Position numbers and translations under genes: made by a program. Source: JAYTQG01 sp043746815 (GTDB lineage: Bacteria > Actinomycetota > Thermoleophilia > Miltoncostaeales > Miltoncostaeaceae). Taken from it: DNA of 58,670 nt. Positions 8,157-17,181 of the stretch are shown here, piece after piece (within the stretch, counting starts at the first letter, position 1; every line of letters starts with the position of its first letter). The notes beneath the pieces were generated by a model that saw nothing but the letters and a program-made list of their open reading frames with translations, was not told the origin of the DNA and did no database searches. Where the stretch lies: NCBI GenBank assembly GCA_043746815.1, contig JAYTQG010000001.1:1-58670 (forward strand), written 5' to 3'.

Positions 8157-9490
8157 AGAGCCGACCACGCGGCACGTTCCTGGTTCAGATTGCGATTGCG
8201 ATGGTTCTGGCGGACTCGTCGGTCGTCACGATCGCGCTCCCCGAAATTCTCGACCGGTACGCGACGGGGGTTCCGACGGTCGCGTGGGTCCTGATCGCCT
8301 ACAACTTGGCCCTCGCGCTCGCTGCAGTCCCGGCCGCCCATCTGGCGCGCAGACGGCCAACCGTGGTCGGGGCAACGGGCCTTGCGGTGTTCTCGGCATC
8401 CTCCCTGACGTGTGCCCTCGCGCCCACCTTTCCGCTCCTCATCACAAGCCGAGTGGTCCAGGCAATCGGCGGTGCCCTTGTCCTCGGAGCGACCCTCGCG
8501 ATCCTGATCGATCGGCTCGGGAACACCGATTCCGCGACAACCGCCTGGGTACGTGCCGGAATCGCCGGGGCGACGCTTGGCCCGGCAGTTGGTGGGCTCC
8601 TGACCCAGCTTTTGGGTTGGGAGTCAATCTTCTTCGTTCAGGTGCCCGTTTCACTCCTCGCGCTGGCGTCGGTCAAGAAGACCAGCCCGATCGCCGCAAC
8701 CCAAACGGCTACGCGAACTCGTCCAGCCGGGTGGGCCAACATCGCCGTAGCACTCGTTGCAGGAGCGCTCACCGCCGCGCTCTTTCTGCTGGTCATTTTA
8801 CTGATCAATGGCTGGCGCCTTCCGGCCGCAGGCGCAGGCGCTGTCCTGACCGTTATGCCAGCCTCGGCCATCCTCGTGGCCCGGTTCGTCCCCCCGGGTA
8901 CCAGCGCCGCCGCGCAAGGCCTCCCCGGCGCAATCCTCATTTGTGGAGGCCTCGCGGGCCTTGCACTCCTGCCGCAGACTGGCTGGTGGTGGACGATTGC
9001 GCCCCAGATCCTGGTGGGCGCGGGCCTCGGACTCACCTTGGAGGCACTGACGGAGGTCGCCCTTGCCAAACGCGGCAACCGAGTGATTCAGGCCGGTTGG
9101 TCCATCGGGGCACGTCATGTGGGTGTCGTTGTCGGCCTCGCGCTGCTCACCCCGATCTTCTCCTCGGATCTCGTGCGTGAGCAAGACGCGGCGCTCGTCG
9201 CTGGAACGGCGGCAGTCCTCGATAGTCGCATCTCGCCAATTGACAAGCTGAAGGTCGCGCAGGACGTGCTCGTCGAAATTGACCGAGCCAAGGAACGGGT
9301 ACCCGACCTTCGGCCAACGATCAACCGAGCTGGCGACGGGACCGAATATCGGAAACTGGCGGACGATGTTCAGGTGCAACTTGACCGGGCCGCCACCCAT
9401 GCCTTCAGCAGATCCTTCTGGATCGCCGCGGGGATCGGGGTACTCGCGCTACTTCCGATGCTCGCACTTTCGCGGCGGCGGCCGACATGA
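8153..9490 (+). CDS. MFS transporter with long helical loop before the last membrane segment
   Basis: 445-residue major facilitator family protein, drug/H+ antiporter-2 like. The opening ADSSVVTIALPEI segment, the paired loop ARRRPTVVG after helix 2, and the RVVQAIGGALVLG and AGATLGPAVGGLLTQLLGW motifs fit the family. Between about residues 335 and 415 a soluble, charged helical stretch (SPIDKLKVAQDVLVEIDRAK and on) interrupts the usual layout before a final membrane helix. The GTG start overlaps the MscS stop (GTGA), and the stop overlaps the next small gene (ATGA). The substrate cannot be read from the sequence. Confidence 0.85.
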   Translation: MKSRPRGTFLVQIAIAMVLADSSVVTIALPEILDRYATGVPTVAWVLIAYNLALALAAVPAAHLARRRPTVVGATGLAVFSASSLTCALAPTFPLLITSRVVQAIGGALVLGATLAILIDRLGNTDSATTAWVRAGIAGATLGPAVGGLLTQLLGWESIFFVQVPVSLLALASVKKTSPIAATQTATRTRPAGWANIAVALVAGALTAALFLLVILLINGWRLPAAGAGAVLTVMPASAILVARFVPPGTSAAAQGLPGAILICGGLAGLALLPQTGWWWTIAPQILVGAGLGLTLEALTEVALAKRGNRVIQAGWSIGARHVGVVVGLALLTPIFSSDLVREQDAALVAGTAAVLDSRISPIDKLKVAQDVLVEIDRAKERVPDLRPTINRAGDGTEYRKLADDVQVQLDRAATHAFSRSFWIAAGIGVLALLPMLALSRRRPT

Positions 9491-9939
9491 AACGCGGACT
9501 AATGCTCTCGACCATGGCAGCGGGAACGCTCGTGGGTGCATATGGCGGCCTCGGAGGAGCGAGCTACCGTCCCGTGGAGCCAGCCGATCCCTGCCTCGCC
9601 CGTCCGGCAAGAACCCAGAACGGTGTCGCGGCAGCAATCGAAGGGATCACCCTTTCGACGATTGACGGGGCGGCGTGCACCCTTCATTCGTCTCGTGAGG
9701 CGCTGGTCCTCGCGCTGAACGACGATCTCAGTCGACAAGAATTCCGTGCGGCCTACAGGGTCAGCGACGAACAGATCGACGCGGCCGCGCACGCGGCGCT
9801 GACACGAGCCCTTGATGACGCCCAGCGGGCGGGAAGCATCAGTGGCGCGGTCGCCGATCGCCTCCGATCGCTGACCGCGCGCATCCCGGCGGGCAGTCTC
9901 CTGCCGCTCGTCAGGGGACTGATCGACCTCGTCAGCTAG
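9487..9939 (+). CDS. Small exported or membrane-anchored protein of unknown function
   Basis: 150 residues with a weak N-terminal hydrophobic segment (LMLSTMAAGTLVGAYGGLGGA) that could be a signal peptide or anchor. A linker with two cysteines follows, then an alpha-helical C-terminal half rich in A/D/R ending SLLPLVRGLIDLVS. I do not recognise the family. Its ATG overlaps the MFS stop (ATGA), so it is likely a partner or accessory of that transporter. Its stop overlaps the convergent yaaA end by four bases. Confidence 0.7.
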   Translation: MKRGLMLSTMAAGTLVGAYGGLGGASYRPVEPADPCLARPARTQNGVAAAIEGITLSTIDGAACTLHSSREALVLALNDDLSRQEFRAAYRVSDEQIDAAAHAALTRALDDAQRAGSISGAVADRLRSLTARIPAGSLLPLVRGLIDLVS

Positions 9940-10658
9940 CATCGAAGCTCGAGCTCCATCGGACCCACCCGGCTCATGTGCAGGCCGTGCGGCGCGGCGG
10001 CTGACACCAGGTCGTCGATTCGGCGCGGGATGCGAGGACACTCCAGGAACACACGAACCAGTCGTCCCTTGGCGGCTTTGTTGTGATGGCTGATCGAACG
10101 GCCGTCGGCGTCAATCACACGAACACGGATCGCATTCGGAAGGGGCGCCAGGGCAACATACGCGGCCGAGCGGAGATCGATGATCGGACCCTCGCTCGCC
10201 AGGGCCTGGGCCAGGTACGGTTGCCACCGACGTCGGAGTTTCCCCACTCCGGGGAGATCCGCATTGCCGGAGAGTCGATACGCCGGAATCATGTCGTCGG
10301 GGCCAAGTGCGCCGAAGAGGGCCGAGGCGATAACGACGGTTCGTGAAGCGCGAGTGCGAGCGCGACGGGGAAGTGTGTTGGCGCCAAGCGTGTCGTACAA
10401 CACTCCGGTGTACCGCTCGATCGCGGGACAGGTCGCCGACGTTTCGAGCGACCGGTTGCGTTCAATCTCCTCCTCCTGTCGGAGTGAGATTCCAAGGACG
10501 GTCCGCGCCTGTTCGGGGTCCGTGGCGAGGGCCGTGAGGGCCGTGACCACTTCCCTTCGAATTGCCGTGAGGGCGGGAAAAGCCAGCGTGCTGAGATCAA
10601 GTGGTGGACCGCCCCCGCCCGTTGACTTGGTCTCGGAGGGCGGCAATAACAGGCGCAT
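9936..10658 (-). CDS. yaaA: YaaA family (UPF0246) peroxide-stress protein
   Basis: About 240 residues. The N-terminal MRLLLPPSETK signature, a LGISLRQEEEIERN stretch, RYTGVLYDTL, and a late SHHNKAAKGRLVR segment match the YaaA/UPF0246 family. In E. coli YaaA limits free iron and oxidative DNA damage during peroxide stress; the molecular activity in actinobacteria is not established. I start it at ATG 10658, whose first base is shared with the upstream TGA; a GTG directly before it (10661) is also possible. It is the last gene of the minus-strand cluster that runs from the polysaccharide initiation genes. Confidence 0.85.
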   Translation of the reverse strand: MRLLLPPSETKSTGGGGPPLDLSTLAFPALTAIRREVVTALTALATDPEQARTVLGISLRQEEEIERNRSLETSATCPAIERYTGVLYDTLGANTLPRRARTRASRTVVIASALFGALGPDDMIPAYRLSGNADLPGVGKLRRRWQPYLAQALASEGPIIDLRSAAYVALAPLPNAIRVRVIDADGRSISHHNKAAKGRLVRVFLECPRIPRRIDDLVSAAAPHGLHMSRVGPMELELRC

Positions 10659-11815
10659 CACGCAGCGACCGACTGAAGCAGCCCCTCCCAGCGGAGCGCA
10701 CAGGCGTCCCAGGTGAGGGCACGAGTGAATGCCAACCCCGCCGAGGCGAGGTCGGCGCGGAGATTCGGGTCCTTGGCGAGACGCTCAAGTTGTCGGGCGT
10801 ACGTCCCTTCGTCCGAGTAGACGAGACCGCCACCGGCGCGTGCAGTCTGGCCTGCGAGCACCGCTGCGCTGGCGAGTGCCAGTGTTGGGCGCGCCGCCTG
10901 CCACGCCTCCAACAGTACGAGTGAAAGACTCTCGTAGCGCGAGCCGATGACAAGGACCTCACTCGCTGCGAGGAGGTCTGAACGCGCCGTGTCGTCCACG
11001 AACCCCGTCTGCACAACCCATTCGGGTAAGCGCAGATTTCCGACAGCGCGTCCCGCAAGCACGAGCCCCAATTCGCCCCCCAGAGCACGGTAGGCAGCGT
11101 GGTGACGCACCAATGCGTCAACGCCTTTTGCTTGATCCACGCGGCCAACGTAGAGGGCAAAGCGTTCGGGCAACGCCCAGGCTCCTCGCGCACGCCGAGG
11201 GTCGCCGATTGAGGGAGTATCGAGTCCGGTTCCAACGATGGCGTCTGGCCGCTCGCCGACACCAAAGCGCTGATCGACCAGTGTCCGCTCTTCCGGTGTG
11301 ACGAACGCGAAGCCGCCGGCAGAGTGCACGACACCTCGGGTCAGATCAAACCGAAGCATCGGCTCGTCGTGGGCAAGTGGAACCAGTACGGAGCGCCGTC
11401 GAACGAGCGGGATCGTCAGCTGGGTCGTCGCGTAGAGGTAGGTCCAGCAGACGACCACCGCCGCCGAGTCGCGGGAAACCGCATCGACCAGCGACCGGGA
11501 AACTGGCCCCTGAGCGAGCGCCCAAGCGGATTCCTCGCCCGCCGTACCCGGGCGCAGTCCAAGCGTCCGGACGAGTGCCGCCGCCCGCTGCGGGTCGGGC
11601 GTCTCGACCGGGTACCGGACGACGTGAACCGGACCGTCCAATTCGTCGCCTGCCGCGTAGTGGGGCGCCCAGGTCAGATAGTCCCGAGCGGTGGTTGTAT
11701 GGACGACGACCTCATGGCCCGCATCGGACAATGCTCGGGCCGTGCGACGACAGAGCGCCTCCGCGCCGCCTGCGACCTCCACTCCGTAGCGCTGAACAAC
11801 AAATGCGACGCGCAT
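10658..11815 (-). CDS. GT4-like glycosyltransferase
   Basis: 385-residue GT-B fold enzyme. The N-terminus has VVQRYGVEVAGGAEALCR, the acceptor-domain opening of this subfamily. The C-terminal donor domain has ALYVGRVDQAKGVD and the E-x7-E-like stretch SRYESLSLVLLEAWQAARP. The N-terminal pattern (RYG-x-E-x2-GGAE-x-LCR, then TTAxD-x2-TW-x2-HY) recurs in the glycosyltransferase at 31501-32727, so the two are paralogues and may use similar acceptors. It sits two bases after the small coiled-coil gene and overlaps yaaA by one base, in one minus-strand transcription unit with the initiating sugar transferase. Sugar specificity is unknown. Confidence 0.85.
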   Translation of the reverse strand: MRVAFVVQRYGVEVAGGAEALCRRTARALSDAGHEVVVHTTTARDYLTWAPHYAAGDELDGPVHVVRYPVETPDPQRAAALVRTLGLRPGTAGEESAWALAQGPVSRSLVDAVSRDSAAVVVCWTYLYATTQLTIPLVRRRSVLVPLAHDEPMLRFDLTRGVVHSAGGFAFVTPEERTLVDQRFGVGERPDAIVGTGLDTPSIGDPRRARGAWALPERFALYVGRVDQAKGVDALVRHHAAYRALGGELGLVLAGRAVGNLRLPEWVVQTGFVDDTARSDLLAASEVLVIGSRYESLSLVLLEAWQAARPTLALASAAVLAGQTARAGGGLVYSDEGTYARQLERLAKDPNLRADLASAGLAFTRALTWDACALRWEGLLQSVAA

Positions 11816-11817
11816 GG

Positions 11818-12168
11818 TTACGCTCGGTGCCGCTCAAGCTCCTCGACGCGCGCGGTCAGCGCCTCGAGTTCCGCGCGCTGACGGTAGCGATCCACTTCAA
11901 GTTGGGCCAGCAGGGCAGCGAGGGAGGGACTGAGCAGGCGGATCATTGCCCGTCGCGCACCGCCAACCACGCCCCCGGCGACACCTCGGCGAGCCGATGG
12001 CGCGGGTTCGTCAATCCTGAGTGGTGTCAGTGGTGGTTCCCCGGCCGCATCACGCAGACGCGCGAGCAGTTCGTCGGGGTCGGGAGCGGCGCTCAGTAGG
12101 CCCCCCGCCGACCCAGGACCACGGGAAGCGTCCGCGCCAGAATGACAAAGTCCGACCAGATCGACCAC
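11818..12168 (-). CDS. Small coiled-coil protein linked to polysaccharide genes
   Basis: Up to 116 residues. The clear coding part is PDPDELLARLRDAAG, a basic amphipathic stretch (GGARRAMIRLLSPSLAALLAQL) and a C-terminal coiled coil (AELEALTARVEELER). The same order (acidic D-x-D motif, basic amphipathic helix, coil) forms the N-terminal part of the 30393-31550 protein. The only canonical upstream start is GTG 12168, which overlaps the sugar transferase by 76 bp. A CTG at 12096, overlapping that gene's TGA, would start just before the conserved part; GTG 11970 and ATG 11946 would lose it. Function unknown; possibly a peripheral membrane scaffold. Confidence 0.55.
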   Translation of the reverse strand: MVDLVGLCHSGADASRGPGSAGGLLSAAPDPDELLARLRDAAGEPPLTPLRIDEPAPSARRGVAGGVVGGARRAMIRLLSPSLAALLAQLEVDRYRQRAELEALTARVEELERHRA

Positions 12169-13604
12169 GTTTCGATGTACTGGGCGTCAAAGCGCGCAAG
12201 ATCCTCGGCGGTGAGATCCGCCCGGCCGCTGACTTGCCAAAGGCCAGTGAGTCCAGGCAGGACGGCGTAGCGGCGCTTCCCTATCTGATCCATTCGTTCA
12301 AAGTCGCGTATCGGCAGGGGTCGCGGCCCAACCAGCGACATCTCCCCGCGCATTACGTTGATTAGCTGAGGTAGTTCATCAATCGAGAACCGACGCAGGA
12401 CGCGGCCGGTGCGAGTGATCCGCGGATCGACCCGAATTTTGAAGAGCGGCCCACCGGATTCGTTGAACCGCTCCAAGTTGGACTGCTCGTCCGGTGCTCC
12501 GACACGCATCGTGCGAAGTTTGAGACACGTAAAGGACGCCTGATTCAGGCCAATCCGCTCCGAATGGAAGAGGACGGGTCCGCGATCCTCGAGCCAAATG
12601 AGGAGGGCGGCGAGCGCCATGATCGGTGCTCCGATGACAATCAAGATGCCGCCAACCACAAGGTCAAATAGGCGTTTGACGCGAAATTGGAGCCACGACA
12701 GCACGGGGGGCCGAAGTTCAAACAGCGGTACTCCCGGAGTCGCGCTGGGGCGCAGGGTGTAGCTCAGGAGCTCGCTGGTGGTCGGCGCCAAACGAACCGC
12801 GATCCCGCGCTGGCGGCAAAGCAGCAGCAGATCGTTCAGGTGGTCGGCCTGGGCCAGTCCACCGGTGATGATCACCTCGTCAACGACGGCCGGATCGATG
12901 GCAGCCCGAAGTGCAAGCGCCCCCGCGGAGGCATCAGGCCGGTGGAGCCCGTCCGCGGGTTCGAGCATGGCGACGATCTCGTAGGGAACGCCGCGGCGCG
13001 GGTGCAGGTCAGCGGTGAGCGCGGCGGCGATGGGCTCGTTGAGGCGGTGCTCGCCGACAAGCACCGCGCGGCGTCGAAAGTGTGCACGGTCAAGTGCAAG
13101 CGCCGTGATGCTCTCGTAGCTGGCTCGAAGACTCAGATTGATGATCGCCATGACGACAAACGACGCGTAAAACAGGAAATAGGTGTCGAACTGGCCGTCG
13201 GTCAGAAGTCCGAGTCCCAGCAGGATCAGCGTCGTCGTGAAAATCGCGGACAGGATGCGCGCCGACCCAGGCCGATGATCACGGGTCGCGTAGAGGCCAA
13301 ACTGGAGGAAGACCAGCACCAGCGTGAGGCTCGCGATCCAGACGATGTGACGCTCGGCGGTCCAGAGGTTTCCCAGCTCGATTCGCTCGCCGCGAAGTGC
13401 GGTCTTGAGCGCGAGGGTGATGAGGATCGCGAAGACCAGCGAGGTGAGGTCAATCGCGATGAGTGTCCCGACGGAGACGACGCGGCGCAGCGCTGGCTTG
13501 AGGTGCCCGGCCATGGAGGCTGGTGCCCGCACGTCGCCAGCCGCCCCGGGACGGTGAATGGGATCGCGGGTGGCGACACCCCTGGTCGGCGTGTCCGACG
13601 TCAC
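12093..13604 (-). CDS. WbaP/WcaJ-type polyprenyl glycosylphosphotransferase
   Basis: 503-residue initiating enzyme of surface-polysaccharide assembly. It transfers a sugar-1-phosphate from a nucleotide sugar to the undecaprenyl-phosphate carrier. Four or five N-terminal membrane segments (residues ~40-150) are followed by a Rossmann-like central part. A re-entrant hydrophobic helix (KRLFDLVVGGILIVIGAPIMA cut here) leads to the bacterial sugar-transferase domain, with GPVLFHSERIGLN, LKLRTMR, FSIDELPQLINV, MSLVGPRP and PGLTGLWQVSGR. The DELPQ and VGPRP signatures are intact. The start is ATG 13604, 10 bp after the secreted glycosidase-like gene, and the gene runs into the coiled-coil and GT4 genes. 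Confidence 0.93.
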   Translation of the reverse strand: MTSDTPTRGVATRDPIHRPGAAGDVRAPASMAGHLKPALRRVVSVGTLIAIDLTSLVFAILITLALKTALRGERIELGNLWTAERHIVWIASLTLVLVFLQFGLYATRDHRPGSARILSAIFTTTLILLGLGLLTDGQFDTYFLFYASFVVMAIINLSLRASYESITALALDRAHFRRRAVLVGEHRLNEPIAAALTADLHPRRGVPYEIVAMLEPADGLHRPDASAGALALRAAIDPAVVDEVIITGGLAQADHLNDLLLLCRQRGIAVRLAPTTSELLSYTLRPSATPGVPLFELRPPVLSWLQFRVKRLFDLVVGGILIVIGAPIMALAALLIWLEDRGPVLFHSERIGLNQASFTCLKLRTMRVGAPDEQSNLERFNESGGPLFKIRVDPRITRTGRVLRRFSIDELPQLINVMRGEMSLVGPRPLPIRDFERMDQIGKRRYAVLPGLTGLWQVSGRADLTAEDLARFDAQYIETWSIWSDFVILARTLPVVLGRRGAY

Positions 13605-13614
13605 ACCGGCGAGG

Positions 13615-14991
13615 TTACCCCACGCGGATCGTGAACGAAGCGCTCGTCCGAGAATCCGCTGCCCTCACGCGGGAGCGTCCCGACCAGCGCGCCCGGTATG
13701 TCGTCGTGGCCGCTGGTCGCAACACCGCCTGAAAACTGCCGTCTGTGCCCGTCGGCACGGAGGTTACGGCCGTCCATCTGCCCCCCACGCTCCGCTCCAG
13801 CCTCACCCGCGTCCGACCCCGCGCGACCCGGATTTGGCCAGCCACAGCGACCGCGCCGCCACGCGGCACGGTTGCCGTGCTCCGCGGCGCAAACGGAAGG
13901 GCGAAAGCACCGTATGCGGGCTTTCGTTTGCCCGCCTGGTTGAGCAGGCCTGACTTCCAATTGGGCTCATCTTGGAGGAAGTACCACGACAGGATCGCAA
14001 CACGTGGATTTGCGGCGACGCGTTGATACGCATCCGCCAGGTACTGCGCCTGAAGTCTCGGCGTGAAGTAGGTCGAGTATTCGCGCGTCCAGGCGGTCGC
14101 GAAACCGATTTCGGTGAGCCACATCCGTTTGCCACGAAGGTATGACCGATCAATCGCGGCGGTGAACTGGCTGAGGTTGTAGAGGTCGACATACCCGGTC
14201 GGCGCGGAGCCCGGCCGCGGGCCACTCTGCGGATATGGGTGGTGGCTGACGACGTCCATCGGCGGCCGAAGGCCATCTCGATCCAGTGCTCGAATGAATT
14301 CGACGGGGTTCGTCCGGGAGAGAGGATCATCGGGACACGAGATCGGGCAGGTGTCACCAACTGGGGCCGTAACCGCTCCGGCGATCTCAGCCTTCGCATC
14401 AAGACTCTTCACCCCCTCGTAGAACGCGGACTGCATCTGGCTGTAGGTGTCGGCGGAGACGTTGATCCAGCGGTTGTCTTTGCGGGCAAACTGCGGGATC
14501 AAGAACAGCGGGATGTTCGGCTCGTTCCAGCCCTCCCAGCGGTGCACACCCTGGGGTCCGTAGCGCGCTGCTGCTGCAGCGCCAAAGTCGCCAAAATCGG
14601 CGGGGCGTGCCGGGCGACGGGCATATGCGGGGAAGCGACCGATCGGAACGTTTCCATCGGCCGCCCAAGCCGGGGTCCCCCAAACAGTGAAGAGCACCTC
14701 GATGCCCTTCGCCCGGGCGGCAGCGACGACCGAGTCACTTCGCGCCCAATCGTAGGCGGGATCAACGGCGGCCCGTGGGTTGGCAGGACGCGCACGAGCG
14801 ATCAGGTCCCAGCGCAAATCCACACGTGCGATCTGCGCTCCGAGATCGGCGATCGACGCGATGCGGGGCGTTGGGTCAGATCCGGGTATCGACAGGCGAT
14901 CATCTTGAATCGCGGCAATCGGAACTGATGCCGCCGCACCCGCCGAGGCAAGCGCGGTGAGAAACGCAACGGCCCGGAGGAAAGTAGCCAT
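13615..14991 (-). CDS. Secreted clan GH-A glycosidase-like protein
   Basis: 458 residues with an N-terminal signal peptide (VAFLTALASAGAAAS). The body is a TIM-barrel glycoside-hydrolase-like domain. EGWNEPN (about residue 160) carries the probable acid/base glutamate, and LTEIGF (about residue 283) the probable nucleophile; SHHPYP and WYFLQD are further active-site-like motifs. These are clan GH-A features and resemble GH39- or GH5-like proteins, though I cannot fix the family. A beta-sandwich tail ends TYRARWSGRSR. It is a paralogue of the next gene (15061-16605) in both domains. Its position beside the initiating sugar transferase suggests trimming or remodelling of the exported glycan. 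Confidence 0.78.
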   Translation of the reverse strand: MATFLRAVAFLTALASAGAAASVPIAAIQDDRLSIPGSDPTPRIASIADLGAQIARVDLRWDLIARARPANPRAAVDPAYDWARSDSVVAAARAKGIEVLFTVWGTPAWAADGNVPIGRFPAYARRPARPADFGDFGAAAAARYGPQGVHRWEGWNEPNIPLFLIPQFARKDNRWINVSADTYSQMQSAFYEGVKSLDAKAEIAGAVTAPVGDTCPISCPDDPLSRTNPVEFIRALDRDGLRPPMDVVSHHPYPQSGPRPGSAPTGYVDLYNLSQFTAAIDRSYLRGKRMWLTEIGFATAWTREYSTYFTPRLQAQYLADAYQRVAANPRVAILSWYFLQDEPNWKSGLLNQAGKRKPAYGAFALPFAPRSTATVPRGGAVAVAGQIRVARGRTRVRLERSVGGRWTAVTSVPTGTDGSFQAVLRPAATTTYRARWSGRSRVRAADSRTSASFTIRVG

Positions 14992-15060
14992 TAGCGCAGG
15001 AGGCTAGGGCGCGTGCGGCACTTACTCAAGGCGACGTGGTCTGCGCTTACACATTGGTCA

Positions 15061-16605
15061 TCATTTCCCAACGACAGCGACACGGGTCGTGTTGCTTGTC
15101 AGGTCGCGGGACTCCCCGAGGCGGTCGCGTCCCGTCCAGCGTGCCCGGTAGCTCGCCGTCCGGTCAGGTCGAAGTCTGAAGCTGAAACTCCCGTCAGCTT
15201 GCGTGCGCAGCGTGCGAAGCGACTCCCATCCGTTGCCACGGTTCCACTGCAATGCGACGGTGGTGGCTGCCGTCACGGGCCGGACCTGTCCACGGAAGGT
15301 CACCGGCCGAAGTGATTGGACCGCCCGGACGTCGGCGGCAAGCGGGAAGGAAAAGGCGTCGTACGCTGGCTTTTGACGACCACTCACGTCCTTGAGGCCC
15401 GACTTCCAGTCGGTGTTGTCCTGGAGGAAGTACCACGTAAACATCTTGATGCGGGGATTCTCGCGGACCCGGCGGTAGGCGTCGGCGAGGTACTGCCCCT
15501 GATCCGTTTGGGATACGGCCTTGTTGTAGTTGAGCGTCTTCTCCGTCGGGAAGCCAAACTCGGTCAGCCACAGGTCCTTGCCCTTCAGGTACGAGCCATC
15601 GACTGCCTCCTCGAAGCGATCAATGTCGTAGAGATCAACGTACGCTGCACCGGCAAACGTGCTCTCACGGGGACGCGTTTGGGGGTACGGATGGTGGCTT
15701 ACGACATCCATCGGGGGACGACGTCCCGGCTCGTCAAGAAGGCGGATGAAGTGCCGTGCATCGGTGCGCGAGCCGACAACCGTCGGACAACTATCGGGAC
15801 ACGATGCCGCTGGCGCGGTGACCAATCCGGCAACCTGGGCGTTCGGGGCGACAGATTTGATTCCCGAGTAGAACGACCCAAGGAGCTTGCTATAGATGTC
15901 GGCGGAGGCGTTCGTGAAGGTCCCATCAGCGTTCTTTACCCATTGCGGCATGAGGAACAACGGCACATTGGGTTCGTTCCAGGCTTCCCACCGCAGGACC
16001 CCCTTCGGGGCGTAGCGGGTCGCTGCGGCAACTGCGAAATCACCGAAGTCCTCAACGCGGATGGGCCGGCGGGCGTAGTCGGAACCGGCTATCTCGACGG
16101 GAACGGCCGTATCTGCGGCCCAGGCGGGAGTTCCCCAGACCGTGAAGGTCACCTCAATCCCGTATCGGTTCGCAGACTGGACTGCGCCGTCGAAGCGGCC
16201 CCAGTCGTACGCGGGGTCGGTAGGGTCGCGTGGATGCGCCGGTTTCTTTGCGGCGATCTTGAACCACGGGAGGTCCAAGCGCAGCTGGCGCGTCCCGAGC
16301 CTCGCGATCTCACGAATCCGCTCGTCGCGCGCGTCGGTGGAGAACGGAGGGTCGACGAACGAGAGCCGGTCGTCTTGGATGGACGGAGGAACCGACGGCC
16401 CGGGGTGTCGCAACGGTAGGGCGGTAACGGGGATCTCAGGACGTGTGCCGACCGGCTCGTTCGTCGTCGCAGGGGCAGTGGCAGTTGAGACGCCCGGAGC
16501 CGAGGAGGTTCGCTCAGGGCCGCCACCGCCACCGCAACCGGAAAGTGTGGCGAGCACGGCAACAGTGATGAGGGGCGTCAATCGACGTTTTTGAAACGAG
16601 GTCAT
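15061..16605 (-). CDS. Lipoprotein, clan GH-A glycosidase-like
   Basis: 514 residues from ATG 16605. The start is chosen because it gives a lipoprotein signal: positively charged KRRLTPL, a hydrophobic core, and LSGCGGGGG as lipobox with the cysteine near residue 22. A low-complexity Ser/Thr/Pro linker follows, then the same barrel domain as the 13615 gene, with EAWNEPN and LTEFGF holding the two candidate catalytic glutamates, and a beta-sandwich tail (SYRARWTGRDR). It is therefore probably anchored to the outer face of the membrane, while its paralogue is secreted. A frame extending to 16791 is open but has no signal sequence and is unlikely to be translated. Confidence 0.8.
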   Translation of the reverse strand: MTSFQKRRLTPLITVAVLATLSGCGGGGGPERTSSAPGVSTATAPATTNEPVGTRPEIPVTALPLRHPGPSVPPSIQDDRLSFVDPPFSTDARDERIREIARLGTRQLRLDLPWFKIAAKKPAHPRDPTDPAYDWGRFDGAVQSANRYGIEVTFTVWGTPAWAADTAVPVEIAGSDYARRPIRVEDFGDFAVAAATRYAPKGVLRWEAWNEPNVPLFLMPQWVKNADGTFTNASADIYSKLLGSFYSGIKSVAPNAQVAGLVTAPAASCPDSCPTVVGSRTDARHFIRLLDEPGRRPPMDVVSHHPYPQTRPRESTFAGAAYVDLYDIDRFEEAVDGSYLKGKDLWLTEFGFPTEKTLNYNKAVSQTDQGQYLADAYRRVRENPRIKMFTWYFLQDNTDWKSGLKDVSGRQKPAYDAFSFPLAADVRAVQSLRPVTFRGQVRPVTAATTVALQWNRGNGWESLRTLRTQADGSFSFRLRPDRTASYRARWTGRDRLGESRDLTSNTTRVAVVGK

Positions 16606-16663
16606 GATCCCGGGCACGGTAGGGACCGTTCGACGCAAGGACAAGCGACCCTGGCGGCAACCC

Positions 16664-17104
16664 TCACGGTGCAGGCGGCGGCCACGAGGCGTGCGCGACC
16701 GTGCGAAGCCATTCTGGGACCGGGAGCGTCGCCCGGGATACGCGGTCGACACAGACATGCACGAGGGTACCCTCCCCGACCAGCTCGTCACCGCGGAAGA
16801 ACCGGTGGCCGCTGCGAAACGAGGTTCGCCCGATGTCCTTCACGCCCGTTTGGAGCGTGATGAGGTCGTCGAGGTGAACCCGTGCGAGGAAACTGCACTG
16901 ACTATCCACAATCGGAATTCCGGGCCCTTCTGCCAGGAGTCTCGTGAACGGGTATCCGACTTCGGCGAGCCATTCACTGAGCCCCCGGTCCATCCATCGC
17001 AAAAACGTCGTGAAGTGGATTTGGGCGACATCCACTTCGCTCATAACGATGCGCCGCGTCTGGGTGTGGAGGTACGCACTCATCCAGCCCAGGTTAGTGG
17101 ACAT
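16664..17104 (-). CDS. Acyl-CoA thioesterase-like protein (4HBT/YbgC type)
   Basis: About 146 residues with the hot-dog fold thioesterase pattern: RRIVMSEVDVAQIHFTTFLRWMDRG, where the D-x-A-x-I/H-x-F region corresponds to the active-site helix entrance of 4-hydroxybenzoyl-CoA thioesterases, then FLARVHLDDLITLQTGV and FFRGDELVGEGTLVHVCVD. The fold members hydrolyse acyl-CoA or acyl-ACP thioesters; the substrate is unknown. I use ATG 17104; ATG 17083 is also possible. A long upstream open extension to 17434 is antisense to the sigma factor gene and was discarded. It is divergent from the sigma factor gene. Confidence 0.75.
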   Translation of the reverse strand: MSTNLGWMSAYLHTQTRRIVMSEVDVAQIHFTTFLRWMDRGLSEWLAEVGYPFTRLLAEGPGIPIVDSQCSFLARVHLDDLITLQTGVKDIGRTSFRSGHRFFRGDELVGEGTLVHVCVDRVSRATLPVPEWLRTVAHASWPPPAP

Positions 17105-17181
17105 CCGCAAATTGCGGCGTTCACGTGTCAACTTCGGGTCGGGGTGGGGTCGAACACACCGGTCTCGTGCCTTCTCAAGGC

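Noticed and set aside
8089..9180. 363-codon plus-strand frame
   Set aside because: Overlaps the MFS gene in another frame and has no membrane segments or motifs.
12687..13634. 315-codon plus-strand frame
   Set aside because: Antisense to the WbaP-type gene, composed mainly of R/D/G/E with no plausible fold.
16606..16791. N-terminal extension of the lipoprotein glycosidase gene
   Set aside because: Arg-rich, no signal peptide, and lies mostly in the thioesterase gene in another frame; the lipobox start at 16605 is preferred.
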